A stretch of 64,000 bases of DNA from Flavobacteriales bacterium (GTDB lineage: Bacteria; Bacteroidota; Bacteroidia; Flavobacteriales_F; PHOS-HE28): contig CP064979.1 of assembly GCA_016699575.1 (NCBI GenBank), positions 992,001 to 1,056,000 on the forward strand, in the 5' to 3' direction. How positions within the stretch are numbered: the stretch's first letter is position 1; every line of letters begins with the position of its first letter. The notes under the pieces are model-generated. The model saw nothing but the letters and a program-made list of their open reading frames with translations, ran no database searches and was not told the DNA's origin. Positions 1-9,568 of this stretch are shown here, one piece after another. The translations under genes and the position numbers were made by a program.

Positions 1-1280
1 TCGGGGAACCGCACTTCGTAGATGTCCTGGGCGCCGAACCCCTCCGGCCGTTCACTGCTGAAGTAGCCCGTCCGTCCGTCGTCGCTCAAGCAGAAGTAGA
101 TGTCGTCGTTCACCGTATTGAGCGGACTGCCCATGTTCTCGGGCTCCGTCCAGGTGTTGCCCTCGGGTTCCAGCAGCGCGCTCTTGAAGATGTCGTAGCC
201 GCCCATCGTTCCGTGGCCGTTGCTGCTGAAGAACATGGTCTGCCCATCCGCGTGCATGAACGGTGCATCCTCATCGTACGCACTGTTGATGGTCGGACCG
301 AGGTTCAGCGGTAGGCTCCACTCACCGTTGGGCAGGCGCTTCACGCACCATATGTCACGGCCACCTTGACCACCCTCGCGATCGCTGGTGAAATAGATGC
401 TCGTTCCGCCAGGGCCCAAACTGGCGCTGGGTTCATGGTCCCCGCTGTTCACGTGCTCGGTGAGCAGTTCGGGAACGGTCCAACCCACGGGCGTGCGGCG
501 TGTCATGTACAGGTCGCCACCGTTCAGGTCGGCGTCGCTGCGGTAGATGATGAGCGTATCGCCGGTCGGGCTCATGCCCACTGTGGCGTCCATCGCCTCG
601 GTGTTCAGGGGTGCACCGATGTTCTGCGCAGGCATCCAGCTGCCGTTCATGCGGTTGCTGCGCCAGATGTCCTCGTACCACTGGCCGTTCTGGTCCCGCT
701 TTTCGCCCATGGTGCCTTCGCGCCGGCTGGTAAAGAACATCTTCGACCTGTCAGCCGTCACCAAGGGGCAGTAGTCGTGCGCCTTGCTGTTCACCGTCGC
801 CCCGAGGTTGATGATCACTTGATCCTCGGGCGTGCGCGTTAACGTGCGGGCCACCATGCTCATGGCCGCGTGGCGGTCAACGTCGGCATCAGGTACCGAG
901 CGCCCCTCCAGATGCTTATAGGTCGCGAAGAGTGCAAGCGCCTCTTCGAAACGCTGTTGACGATGGCGGCACAGCGCCAGCATGTAGTGCGCCTCGACAC
1001 TGCCATTGCGCACCGCTTGCGCAAAATGGCCTGCCGACTGCGCCCATCGGCCCGGTAGCCTCCACTCGCACATGCCAAGGTTGTAGCTCACCTCGGCGAA
1101 CGTGGTATCAATGGGCAGCAGGCGCCGGTAGATCTTCGCGGCATCCGCAAAGGCCTCGGCTTGCATGAGCAGCTCTGCTTCATCCAGCATGCGCGTCTGC
1201 GTTCGCTTGAAGCCTTCCTGTGCCACGGAAGCGTGCGCCAGGATCGTTCCTGCAAGGATCAGTGCGGTCTTCTTCATCAT
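1..1280 (-). CDS. TPR / PD40 beta-propeller protein, OmpA-family-like (3' end outside window)
   Basis: Reads from ATGATG at 1280 on the minus strand and stays open to the window edge (about 426 codons visible). The N-terminus is a signal peptide (MMKKTALILAGTILAHASVA) followed by about 120 residues of TPR-like helices. Repeated PD40/WD40-like blades follow, with motifs such as TSDREGGQGGRDIW, SSNGHGTMGGYDIF and SSERPEGFGAQDIY. In Bacteroidota this layout usually precedes a C-terminal OmpA peptidoglycan-binding domain, as in PorE-like proteins near T9SS/gliding genes; that part would lie outside the window, so it is inference. The start codon overlaps the stop of the upstream PKD gene (ATGATGA), which points to translational coupling and one transcript. 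Likely periplasmic or outer-membrane associated. Confidence 0.8.
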   Translation of the reverse strand, partial: MMKKTALILAGTILAHASVAQEGFKRTQTRMLDEAELLMQAEAFADAAKIYRRLLPIDTTFAEVSYNLGMCEWRLPGRWAQSAGHFAQAVRNGSVEAHYMLALCRHRQQRFEEALALFATYKHLEGRSVPDADVDRHAAMSMVARTLTRTPEDQVIINLGATVNSKAHDYCPLVTADRSKMFFTSRREGTMGEKRDQNGQWYEDIWRSNRMNGSWMPAQNIGAPLNTEAMDATVGMSPTGDTLIIYRSDADLNGGDLYMTRRTPVGWTVPELLTEHVNSGDHEPSASLGPGGTSIYFTSDREGGQGGRDIWCVKRLPNGEWSLPLNLGPTINSAYDEDAPFMHADGQTMFFSSNGHGTMGGYDIFKSALLEPEGNTWTEPENMGSPLNTVNDDIYFCLSDDGRTGYFSSERPEGFGAQDIYEVRFP

Positions 1281-4200
1281 CGGATCAGTGTTACATCGCC
1301 GCTCTGCACGGCTTCACGCCCATCACTGAAGCGCGCGAAGGCTTTCCATGCATAGACGTCCTGTTTGGCGGGCTGCCCACGGTAGAAACCGTCCCAGCCC
1401 CTGGTGATATCGGTGGTCTCGAAAACAAGCTCGCCCCAGCGGTTGAACACTTGGAGACGATAGTCCTCCACCCCTTTGTAAAGCGGGAAGAAGAAGTCGT
1501 TGTTGAAGCTCTGCGGATCGTACGTGCCGTCCGTTGGCCCACCGCTTCCCGGCGTGAACGCGTTCGGGAACGCGAGTTCCCCAGCAGCAGTTCCAATGGC
1601 AGCAGCAGCCATCAGGAACGTATCCGGGCAGTTCCACTGGTTGTTCGCCACCAGCATCACATCGAAGGTGTCCGGATAGGTGTAGTAGTGAACGGGGTTG
1701 GTCTCCGTAGTGTTGGTGCCATCACCCAAGTCCCACCAGTAGGTCTCGGCATTGCCGCTGAGGTTGTAGAAGAACACCGGCTGATTGGGCACCACGACTT
1801 CCGTGGGCTGCGCCGTGAAGAAGGCCTGCGCCCGAGGGTGCACCACGACGATGTTCTGCTGGGTCACGGTGTTCACAGTTCCACCCACACCGAACGCGGT
1901 CATGGTCACCGTGTAGGTGCCCGGCAGGTTGTAGGTGTACAGCGGATGCTCTGCTGCGCTGGTGCCGCCATCGCCGAAATTCCACTGGTAGCTGACACCC
2001 TGCAGGCTGGTATTGGTGAACGCAACGGTCAGCGGTGCGCATCCCTCGCCACCCCCGATGAACGACGCGGTGGGGATCGGCGGGGTGATCTCCACCATCT
2101 GGACAGCAGTGTCGCTGCAGAACGCACTGCTCACCACGAGCACGACATTGAATTGTCCCCAAGTGGAATAGGTATGGTCCGCCGGGAACTGGTCCGCGCT
2201 TCCAATACCGTCGCCGAAGTCCCAGTTGTAGATCCAATTGCCTGGGCCGCTCGTGTTCGAGAAGGTTACCGTGCTCGCTGGAAACTGCTGCGTGAACGGC
2301 GTGGCAACGAAAGCCGCATTGGGTAACGGATGCACCGTCACCACCTGGCTCGTCGTATCGCTGCAACCGAAAGCACTGGTGGCGATGAGGGTGATGGTGT
2401 ACTGGAGGTCCGCCGTGCCGTTGTTCACGTAGGTGTAGGCCGGCGTTGTTCCCGTGAGGACAGTGCCATCGCCCATGTCCCACATGTAGCTCACGGCCCC
2501 GATGCTCGTGTTGGTGATGTTGGTGGCCATGGGTGCGCAGCCACTGGCGGGTGTGTTGAAGCCAGCGATAATGTCGGGGAACAGCTGAACCTGCACCGTG
2601 GCGGTATCGGTGCAACCGAGCACGGTGCTGGCCACCAGCTCCACATCGTACGTGGTGAGCGCGGTGCCCGGGTTGCTGTACGTGTGCTGCACATCCCCAG
2701 GGGCTTGGGTGAGGAAGGTGAAGTCGCCGAAGTCCCAAGCGTTGCTTGCACTGCCGATGGTCAGGTCATCGAACGAAACGTCCAACGGACCACAACCAGC
2801 CAAGGTGTTGGGCACGAACTGGGCGATCGGCGCCGGATGTACCGTCACCGCACCATAAGCAGTGTCTGAGCAGCCAAAACCGTTCGTCGCCACCAGCGTC
2901 GGCACCCATGACTGGTCCGCAAGGGACTGATTGATGTACGTGTGCGACGGTGCGGGCAACGCGCTGAAGCTGCCATCACCGAAGTCCCAGAAGTAGCCCG
3001 TGGCACCCTGGCTCACGTTCGTGAAGTCGGCATCGAACGGCGAACAACCGATGGAGTCGTTCACGAAAGCCGCAGTGACGCCCGGGAATACCTGCACCGT
3101 TGCGTTCACTGTGCTGGAGCAGCCATTGTTGCGGAGCGCGGTGAGCGACACGTTGTAGGAGACCGTGCCCGGCCCCAGGTAGTTGAACCACGTGTAGCTG
3201 TGCACTGGGGCCATGGTCGTACTGGTTGTTCCATCACCGTAGTTCCAACTATAGCTGTCCGCACCAGAGCTCATGTTCTGCAGATCAGTGGTGAAAGCAT
3301 GGCATCCGTCCGGATCGGCAACGAGCAGTTGGGCCACCGGAGCACCGAACACGGTAACCGTGCTGGTGGCAGTGTCGATGCAGCCGAAGGCATTCGAGGC
3401 CACAAGCGTCACGGTGAACACGGTGTCCGTGATGTTCGGATTAAGGTAGGTGTGGGATGGCGATGCGCCTTGACCGGTCGTACCATCGCCGAAATCCCAG
3501 TCGTAGCCTACCGCACCCACCACCGCAGGAATGGTCACGGTCAATGGACTGCAGCCGCTGTCGGGAAGCGCGCTGAACGTAAAATCGGCCGTTGGGTATA
3601 CAAGAATGTTGGCGAAAGCGGTGTCGCTGCAACCAGCTGGCGAAGTGGCAATGAGCGATGCCGTGTTGGTGGCCAGGAAGAACGTGTTGTTCACGTACTG
3701 GTGGCTCGGGTTCGTCGCATTGCTCGTCGGGGTTCCGTCCCCGAAATCCCAGGTGTACGTGCTCGCACCAGTGCTGAGATTGGCAAAGTCCACATCGAAG
3801 GGCGCACAGCCCGGCATGCCATTGTGCGTGAACTGGGCCACGGCCGCTGGTGCAACCGTGATCGCAACCACCATCGTGTCGCTGCACCCGAAAGCGGTGC
3901 TGGCGATCAGCGTCGCTTGGAAAGTCGTGTCGGCGGGTCCGGCATTGAAGTAGGTATGCGTAGGCGCGAACGAACTGTCCACCGATCCATCACCAAAATC
4001 CCAGGCGTAGTTCACCGCACCCGAACTTGCATTGTTGAAAGTGATGGGCAAAGGGGAGCAACCCAGCGTTGTGCTCGGCATGAACAAAGCCGTCGGCTTG
4101 GCCTCCACGGTCACCATCTGCGCCCCGGTATTGCCGCAGTAGGGTGTCGTCACGGACAATGTCACGAGGTAATTGCCTGCGTTCGCATACAAGTGTGTCG

Positions 4201-5797
4201 GATCCTCGAGCGTGCTCGTGTTGCCGTCGCCGAAGTCCCAAGCCCATTGAATGACCGGGTTCCCGGGGGCTGTTACACTATTGTCGGTGAACTGGGCCAC
4301 GTTGCCTACGCACACGTTCTGTGCTCCGATGGCTACCGTCGGCGGAGCGTACACATGCACGACGATGCTCATTGCGTTCGTGCAACCGTCGGCGTTGGTG
4401 GTGGTAAGCGTAATGGTGTAGTCGCCGACCGTCCCGTAGGTGTGCGGCGGAGGCGTAAGGCTGTTATCGGAGGTCCCATCACCGAAGTCCCACACCTGGC
4501 TCACGGCGTTCAGACTGTTGTTGGTGAAGCTCACGACAAGGCTGTTGCACGCGGCCGTGCTGTCCACACTGAAGAGCGATGTCGGCGCGGGCAGCACCAC
4601 TACTGGCACGCTTGCCGTGTCCGCACAACCTGCAGTGGCTCCCTGGATGCTCGCTGCGTAGCTCGCCGTGTAGTCGCCCGCAGTGATGTAGGTATGCGCT
4701 TGGTTGCCGGCACCGGTGTTCTGCCAACCGGCGCCGTCACCGAAGTTCCACTCGTAGTAGTTGGCGCCACCGCTGTTCGTCTGGAAGAAGTTCACTGTCT
4801 CGCCAGCGCAAATGGTGTCCGGGAAGCTGGCCAGCGTGACATCCGGCGGAGGCACGATGTTGATCGTGACGTACGCCGTGTCGATACCGCAGTAGTTACT
4901 GTCCAGCAGCATCACGTTGTACGTGCCGATACCGGGGTAAGCGATCGTGCGCGGGAACGTGGGCGGCCACGGCGTCCAGTCGATGATGCTGTCCTGTCCC
5001 TGGCCCCAGTAGTTGCCGAAATTCCAATACTCGAACCGCTGGTAGATGTTGCCCTGCATCAAGCAGTTGCGGTCGGTGGTGTTCAGGAAGGTCACCACCG
5101 TGTCAGGGTAGCACAGCAACGTTGCGCTGGGCGCAATGGCCGCTTCGTCCAGGTCCCATACGCGGATGGGGTTGAACGTGGCGAAGCTGGGTCCTCCCTG
5201 CAACGTGTTGCAGTAGTTCTCTGCTTCCAGTCGCACGGTGGTCTCGCAGTTCACCGTGCCTTGCAAGTAAGTGTGCGAGATCGTCTGGCCGAGGTTGGTG
5301 TGATCGTAAACCTCTAACGGGCTTCCATCACCGAAGTCCCAGGTGAAGACCGTGTTCGGGGAAACGTTCGTGGAACTATTGATGAACTCGATGGATTGCG
5401 GCGCACAGATCTGCGTAAGGCCGCCCACGGGGATCTGGATACTGGCGCTTGTGCTCTCCTCCATCACCAGCACACCTTGCACTACACAGCCGGTAAGGGT
5501 CTCGGTGAAGGTCACGATGAACGTGTCCACCGCGGCGGTATAAACGTGGCTGATGCTGCCCGGGGGTACCAAGGCTGGGCCGTTCTGAACGGGACTGCCG
5601 TCGCCCCAATTGATGGTGTAGGCTCCGGTGGGAGCCGGTGACGCGATCAACAAGGTGTAGTTGTTGCCCGAACAGCTGTACCAATACGGCGCAGTGCCGG
5701 GCACCCCGTTGTAGTCGTACAGCTGGGGGCACTGCGCGCTCGCCCACAAGCCCGAAAGGGCGGTGAGGAACAGGAGGAGTTGCCGTAGTGAGCGCAC
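1277..5797 (-). CDS. Multi-PKD-domain surface protein with gliding-motility-type (CHU_C) C-terminus
   Basis: A 1506-residue secreted protein starting at GTG 5797 with a clear signal peptide (LLLFLTALSGLWASAQ). It contains about sixteen PKD-type beta-sandwich repeats, each marked by a WDFGDG-like motif (WNFGDG, WDMGDG and WDLGDG variants) and a downstream H-x-Y strand. The last ~90 residues begin FPNAFTP and contain LQVFNRWGELVFE and GWDG. That pattern matches the gliding-motility/T9SS type B sorting domain (CHU_C family), so export through the outer membrane by T9SS and surface attachment are expected. It is the first gene of a coupled pair: its TGA overlaps the start of the TPR-PD40 gene. 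The role is probably adhesion or gliding-surface structure; no enzymatic domain is visible. Several PKD units also carry a GCxP motif with conserved Cys. Confidence 0.9.
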   Translation of the reverse strand: MRSLRQLLLFLTALSGLWASAQCPQLYDYNGVPGTAPYWYSCSGNNYTLLIASPAPTGAYTINWGDGSPVQNGPALVPPGSISHVYTAAVDTFIVTFTETLTGCVVQGVLVMEESTSASIQIPVGGLTQICAPQSIEFINSSTNVSPNTVFTWDFGDGSPLEVYDHTNLGQTISHTYLQGTVNCETTVRLEAENYCNTLQGGPSFATFNPIRVWDLDEAAIAPSATLLCYPDTVVTFLNTTDRNCLMQGNIYQRFEYWNFGNYWGQGQDSIIDWTPWPPTFPRTIAYPGIGTYNVMLLDSNYCGIDTAYVTINIVPPPDVTLASFPDTICAGETVNFFQTNSGGANYYEWNFGDGAGWQNTGAGNQAHTYITAGDYTASYAASIQGATAGCADTASVPVVVLPAPTSLFSVDSTAACNSLVVSFTNNSLNAVSQVWDFGDGTSDNSLTPPPHTYGTVGDYTITLTTTNADGCTNAMSIVVHVYAPPTVAIGAQNVCVGNVAQFTDNSVTAPGNPVIQWAWDFGDGNTSTLEDPTHLYANAGNYLVTLSVTTPYCGNTGAQMVTVEAKPTALFMPSTTLGCSPLPITFNNASSGAVNYAWDFGDGSVDSSFAPTHTYFNAGPADTTFQATLIASTAFGCSDTMVVAITVAPAAVAQFTHNGMPGCAPFDVDFANLSTGASTYTWDFGDGTPTSNATNPSHQYVNNTFFLATNTASLIATSPAGCSDTAFANILVYPTADFTFSALPDSGCSPLTVTIPAVVGAVGYDWDFGDGTTGQGASPSHTYLNPNITDTVFTVTLVASNAFGCIDTATSTVTVFGAPVAQLLVADPDGCHAFTTDLQNMSSGADSYSWNYGDGTTSTTMAPVHSYTWFNYLGPGTVSYNVSLTALRNNGCSSTVNATVQVFPGVTAAFVNDSIGCSPFDADFTNVSQGATGYFWDFGDGSFSALPAPSHTYINQSLADQSWVPTLVATNGFGCSDTAYGAVTVHPAPIAQFVPNTLAGCGPLDVSFDDLTIGSASNAWDFGDFTFLTQAPGDVQHTYSNPGTALTTYDVELVASTVLGCTDTATVQVQLFPDIIAGFNTPASGCAPMATNITNTSIGAVSYMWDMGDGTVLTGTTPAYTYVNNGTADLQYTITLIATSAFGCSDTTSQVVTVHPLPNAAFVATPFTQQFPASTVTFSNTSGPGNWIYNWDFGDGIGSADQFPADHTYSTWGQFNVVLVVSSAFCSDTAVQMVEITPPIPTASFIGGGEGCAPLTVAFTNTSLQGVSYQWNFGDGGTSAAEHPLYTYNLPGTYTVTMTAFGVGGTVNTVTQQNIVVVHPRAQAFFTAQPTEVVVPNQPVFFYNLSGNAETYWWDLGDGTNTTETNPVHYYTYPDTFDVMLVANNQWNCPDTFLMAAAAIGTAAGELAFPNAFTPGSGGPTDGTYDPQSFNNDFFFPLYKGVEDYRLQVFNRWGELVFETTDITRGWDGFYRGQPAKQDVYAWKAFARFSDGREAVQSGDVTLIR

Positions 5798-5936
5798 GGG
5801 TGGGTCCGGGTCGGGCGCTCATACGTTCCGACAGGTCAAGGGGATACGTACCTGCCATGGAGCCTCCCGGAATGTCGACGGAACCCCCCGACGGCAACGC
5901 CGTATGAAGCCGTCGGGCAACTGCCCAATGCACCCA

Positions 5937-7418
5937 ATGGAACGGTTCGATCTGTGCGTTATCGGCGGCGGGCCCGCAGGCTACGCAGCGGCCATGCGCG
6001 CCATCGACCTCGGCCTGCGCACCCTGCTCGTCGAGAAGGACCGCATCGGCGGCACGGGCATCTACAACGGCGCCCTCACCAGCAAAACGCTGTGGGAGCT
6101 TGCCCAGCGCGTGGCCAGTGCCAATGAGGTGGTGCGTGCCCGGGGCCGTGAACCCTTCCGCCTGGGTTGGGACGAGATCAACAAGACACTGAACGAAGCC
6201 GTTTTCGAGCGCAAATATCTCTACGCCTGCCACATGCAATTGCTGGAGAACGCGGGCGACCGGTTCCAGCACGAACGAGGCACGGCCTCCTTCACCGGTG
6301 CGAACACCGTGCGCATCACACGCGGACAGCATGTCACCAACATCGAAGCCGCGCATTTCGTCATTGCCACGGGCAGCCGTCCGCGGGTACCGGCGGAGAT
6401 CCCCGTCGACGAGCGGAACATCCTCACCAGCGATGGCATCTTCAACATTGAAGACCTGCCCAAAAGCATCGTCATCATCGGTGCTGGTGTCATTGGCTGC
6501 GAGTTCGCGACCATCTTCACCAACTTCGGTCGCACCAAGGTGCACATCATCGACCGCGCGGCCCGCGTGCTGCCGTTCGAGGACCCCGATATCAGCCAGC
6601 TCATCAGCAGCGGGTTGGAGCGCAAGGGGGCCGTCATCCACCGCAACAGCAAACTCGAACGCATCGCCGTCGCGAACGGAAAGGTCGAGTATGAACTGAC
6701 CAATGCGGATGGGCAGCGCGAGATCGTACGCGTTGACAAAGCACTGGTGTCAGTGGGCCGCATCCCGAACCTCGAAGGCCTCAACCTCGGCGGTGCAGGG
6801 ATCGCGTTGGATGCCAAGACAGGCCTTCCTCAGGTGAACGACACACGTACCACGCAACCGCACATCCACATCGTGGGCGACGCGACCGGCAGCAATATGC
6901 TGGTGAACCTCGGCGAACTGGAAGGGCGGCATGCCGTGGAGCTCATCTGCGGGCAGCTGAACGCGCCATTGGCCTACAACAACATCAGCACCATCATGTT
7001 CCTCGATCCCGAGGTGGCCGGCATAGGCGCCAACGAACAGGAACTACGGAAGAACAACATCCCCTATCGCCTCGCCAAGATCAACTACGCCTGTCTCGCA
7101 CGCGCCATTGCCATGCGCAAGACGAAGGGCTTCTTCAAGATCCTGGTGACCGACGATGATGAAATGCGCGTGCTCGGTATGCGCGCGGTCGGCGAGCACG
7201 CCAGCAGCGCCATCCAAGCCGTGGCCCTCATGATGCACACCGGCATGGGCATCGAGCGTCTCGCGGAAATGGTGCATCCGCACCCGAGCATCACCGAAGG
7301 CGTTCAGGAATGCGCACGCATGCTGTTGGGCAAGAGCATCTTCAAAAGCCCTGTCTTCGGCGACAAGATGCAGTGCTACCGCTGGCGCCCGAGCGCGGAG
7401 GAAGTCAAGGCGGCTTGA
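5937..7418 (+). CDS. FAD/NAD(P)-dependent pyridine nucleotide oxidoreductase, dihydrolipoamide dehydrogenase/SthA-like, lacking redox cysteines
   Basis: About 493 residues from ATG 5937. The frame is open upstream to 5763, but those codons overlap the PKD gene start and do not look coded; ATG 5928 is an alternative. The N-terminal FAD-binding motif GGGPAGYAAA (residues 10-19), a central NAD-binding GAGVIGCE, the second FAD motif HIVGDATGS and a C-terminal dimerisation domain ending HPHPSITEG fit the class I flavoprotein disulfide reductase family. The usual GGTCxxxGCxPSK disulfide reads GGTGIYNGALTSK here, with Gly41 and Ala46 where the two cysteines belong. It therefore cannot use a dithiol relay. 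A transhydrogenase-like or ferredoxin/quinone-linked role is more plausible than lipoamide reduction. Transcribed divergently from the PKD gene and convergent with the cytochrome operon. Confidence 0.85.
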   Translation: MERFDLCVIGGGPAGYAAAMRAIDLGLRTLLVEKDRIGGTGIYNGALTSKTLWELAQRVASANEVVRARGREPFRLGWDEINKTLNEAVFERKYLYACHMQLLENAGDRFQHERGTASFTGANTVRITRGQHVTNIEAAHFVIATGSRPRVPAEIPVDERNILTSDGIFNIEDLPKSIVIIGAGVIGCEFATIFTNFGRTKVHIIDRAARVLPFEDPDISQLISSGLERKGAVIHRNSKLERIAVANGKVEYELTNADGQREIVRVDKALVSVGRIPNLEGLNLGGAGIALDAKTGLPQVNDTRTTQPHIHIVGDATGSNMLVNLGELEGRHAVELICGQLNAPLAYNNISTIMFLDPEVAGIGANEQELRKNNIPYRLAKINYACLARAIAMRKTKGFFKILVTDDDEMRVLGMRAVGEHASSAIQAVALMMHTGMGIERLAEMVHPHPSITEGVQECARMLLGKSIFKSPVFGDKMQCYRWRPSAEEVKAA

Positions 7419-7424
7419 GGATCC

Positions 7425-8558
7425 CTACGGCGGCCCCGGGTCGCTGAACGCGGGGTTCGTCAGGAAGGCGGTATCCGTGAGCTGCTCCAGGAACGCTATG
7501 ACCTGTGCCTTCTTCTGCGGTGTCAGCTCCATGGTCTCATCCGGATCCACGAACTTCATGAAGGCATCCACCGTCGGGGAGTCTTCACCTCCTTCGTTGT
7601 AGTGGTCGATGACTTCCTGCAACGTCGCGAAACGGCCGTCGTGCATATAAGGGCCGGTAACGGCAATGTTGCGCAACGTGGGTGTTTTGAAGTGGCCGAT
7701 CTGGAAGGGGTCGCCCGTAACAGCTCCCACACCCTCATCAGTCGGGTTCGGGCCTTGGAGCGCGTTGTTGTGGAACTGCTCATCCGTAAAGAGACCTGCA
7801 CCATCCGTGTGGCAGTGGAAGCAGTCAGCACCGCCCTGCCCGTTCGGGATGAAGGGCGGGAAACCGCCTTCAAGCTTGAACAGGTCGTAGCCCAGTTGGG
7901 CTTCCAGCGGGATAGTCCCTTCACCACGCTTCCAACGATCGTACGGACTGTTGGCGCTGATCATGGTGCGCAGGAACTGTGCAAGTGCCTTGGCTGCGTG
8001 AACACTGTCCAAGCTGTTGCCACCGAAGGCGGCGGTGAAGAGGTTCTGATAGGCGGAGCTTGCACTGAGCTTGGCGATCGCATCCGGCCAGGTCTCGTGC
8101 ATTTCGATGGGATTGATGACCGGCTCCAGCACCTGTTTCTCCAACGATGGTGCACGCCCGTCCCAGAAGAAACTGTTGCCCCAACCGAGGTTGATGAGCG
8201 CCATGGCGTTGCGTTCGCCGGCGATGCCATCAATGCCTTCGCTGAACGCATTGCCGTTGTCCGTGAACCCGAAGATCTGCGCATGGCAGCTCGCACAGCT
8301 CATCATGTTGTCGTTGCTCAGCTTCTCCTCATAGAACAGGTGGCGGCCCAGCGCCACGCCCTCCACGGTCATGGGATTGTCCATGGGGATGAGCATGGGC
8401 GGCAGGTTGTTCGGGATATCGAGCGCGTAGGCCGTGGGTCCGCCCGTACCTCCTCCTCCGCTCGGAGGGTCGGGGTCCTCGTCCCCGCAATTGACGGCCA
8501 ACAAAGCCATCGAGCCCAAGGCGATGAGAACAGTGCGGTCGTGGAGGAAGGTCTTCAT
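7425..8558 (-). CDS. Di-heme cytochrome c peroxidase/MauG-family lipoprotein (MbnH-like), copy 2
   Basis: 377 residues with a lipoprotein signal (lipobox LLAVNC, Cys24), so probably anchored in a membrane facing the periplasm. Two CxxCH haem-binding sites, CASCH at 88-92 and CFHCH at 246-250, define a bacterial di-heme peroxidase/MauG-type fold. The family signatures FWDGRAPSLE and TPTLRNIAVTGPYMHDGRF are present. The start overlaps the stop of the preceding di-heme gene by 4 bases (ATGA). Lying downstream of two MbnP-like genes, it is best read as an MbnH-type enzyme, the relative that oxidises a tryptophan of its MbnP partner to kynurenine, rather than as a simple H2O2-detoxifying peroxidase. 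The functional reading is inference from family and neighbourhood. Confidence 0.88.
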   Translation of the reverse strand: MKTFLHDRTVLIALGSMALLAVNCGDEDPDPPSGGGGTGGPTAYALDIPNNLPPMLIPMDNPMTVEGVALGRHLFYEEKLSNDNMMSCASCHAQIFGFTDNGNAFSEGIDGIAGERNAMALINLGWGNSFFWDGRAPSLEKQVLEPVINPIEMHETWPDAIAKLSASSAYQNLFTAAFGGNSLDSVHAAKALAQFLRTMISANSPYDRWKRGEGTIPLEAQLGYDLFKLEGGFPPFIPNGQGGADCFHCHTDGAGLFTDEQFHNNALQGPNPTDEGVGAVTGDPFQIGHFKTPTLRNIAVTGPYMHDGRFATLQEVIDHYNEGGEDSPTVDAFMKFVDPDETMELTPQKKAQVIAFLEQLTDTAFLTNPAFSDPGPP

Positions 8559-9565
8559 GGCACTTGGTCCAAAGATCGTTCATCCGTCAACGCGTTCAAG
8601 AAGGCGACCAGATCGGCCTTCTCCTGGGCACTGAGGGTGAACGATTGCATGTGCGGGCTCAGGTTGGGCTGGTCAAGCCCACCTGTGGCGAAGTGGTCGA
8701 TGACCTCCTCCAATGTGGCCAAGGAACCATCGTGCATGTAAGGTCCGGTGATGGCCACGTTGCGCAGCGTGGGGGTCTTGAACTTGCCTTCATCCTCGGG
8801 TTGCAACGTGATGCGGGCACGGCCAGCGTCGGAGGTGTGGTCCAGCGTCAGCCCGATGTTGTGATAATCTCGGTCAGTGAGATCATAGCCGGTGTGGCAG
8901 GAGGAGCAATTGGCAACGCTGCCGCTGAAGATGTTCCAACCGTTGATCTCTTGCGCGGTCAGTGCGGAACCATCACCACCGTGCATATAGCGATCGAACC
9001 GGCTCCAGCCGCTCACCAGCGTCCGCTCGTAGCTCGCGATGGCACGTGTGATCACGTAGGCGTCGAGCTGGCGGCCGTACGCCAACCGGCTCAAGCTCCT
9101 GTACGGTTCTTCGTCGCGCAGCAGAACGGCCACCGCATTGATGTCGCTGTTCATTTCGCGCGCGTCATGGATGGGAGCCAGCACTTGGTATTCGAGGTTG
9201 GGCACGCCGCCGTCCATGAACAAACGTTCCTGGTAGGCCACGTTGGCCAGCGTGGGTGAGTTACGGAAGCCCAATGCGCCGGTGGCACCGGCACTCAGCG
9301 CGACCAAGTCCGAAAAAGCGCGCCCTTCCATGTGGCAATCCGCGCAGGAAATGACCGCTGGATCGCTCAAGCGCTTCTCGAAGAAGAGCTCTTTGCCCAG
9401 TTGCACCCCGGCCTTCGTCAGTGGATTGTCTACAGGTACCGGCAAAGGGGGTGCGCCAGGTGCCAGTTCAACTTGGAACGCCGGGTTCAAGTCATCCTGA
9501 ACCACTGCCTCATCGCGGCGGCACGCCACTACGAACAGGACCGTTGCCAGCAGCAGGTGACGCAT
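8555..9565 (-). CDS. Di-heme cytochrome c peroxidase/MauG-family lipoprotein (MbnH-like), copy 1
   Basis: 336 residues; the lipobox FVVAC (Cys15) indicates a lipoprotein. Two haem c sites are visible, CADCH (74-78) and CSSCH (220-224). The segment TPTLRNVAITGPYMHDGSLA matches the conserved di-heme peroxidase core. It lies 3 bases after the second MbnP-like gene and overlaps the next di-heme gene by 4 bases, so it sits in the middle of a four-gene transcript. It resembles its downstream neighbour in layout, which suggests an old tandem duplication. Predicted to perform oxidative modification of an MbnP-type partner; a cytochrome c peroxidase role cannot be excluded from sequence alone. Confidence 0.88.
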   Translation of the reverse strand: MRHLLLATVLFVVACRRDEAVVQDDLNPAFQVELAPGAPPLPVPVDNPLTKAGVQLGKELFFEKRLSDPAVISCADCHMEGRAFSDLVALSAGATGALGFRNSPTLANVAYQERLFMDGGVPNLEYQVLAPIHDAREMNSDINAVAVLLRDEEPYRSLSRLAYGRQLDAYVITRAIASYERTLVSGWSRFDRYMHGGDGSALTAQEINGWNIFSGSVANCSSCHTGYDLTDRDYHNIGLTLDHTSDAGRARITLQPEDEGKFKTPTLRNVAITGPYMHDGSLATLEEVIDHFATGGLDQPNLSPHMQSFTLSAQEKADLVAFLNALTDERSLDQVP

Positions 9566-9568
9566 GGC

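Noticed and set aside
2942..5317. 791-codon plus-strand ORF over the PKD gene
   Set aside because: Arg/His/Val-rich low-complexity translation typical of antisense in GC-rich DNA; the minus-strand frame encodes clear PKD domains.
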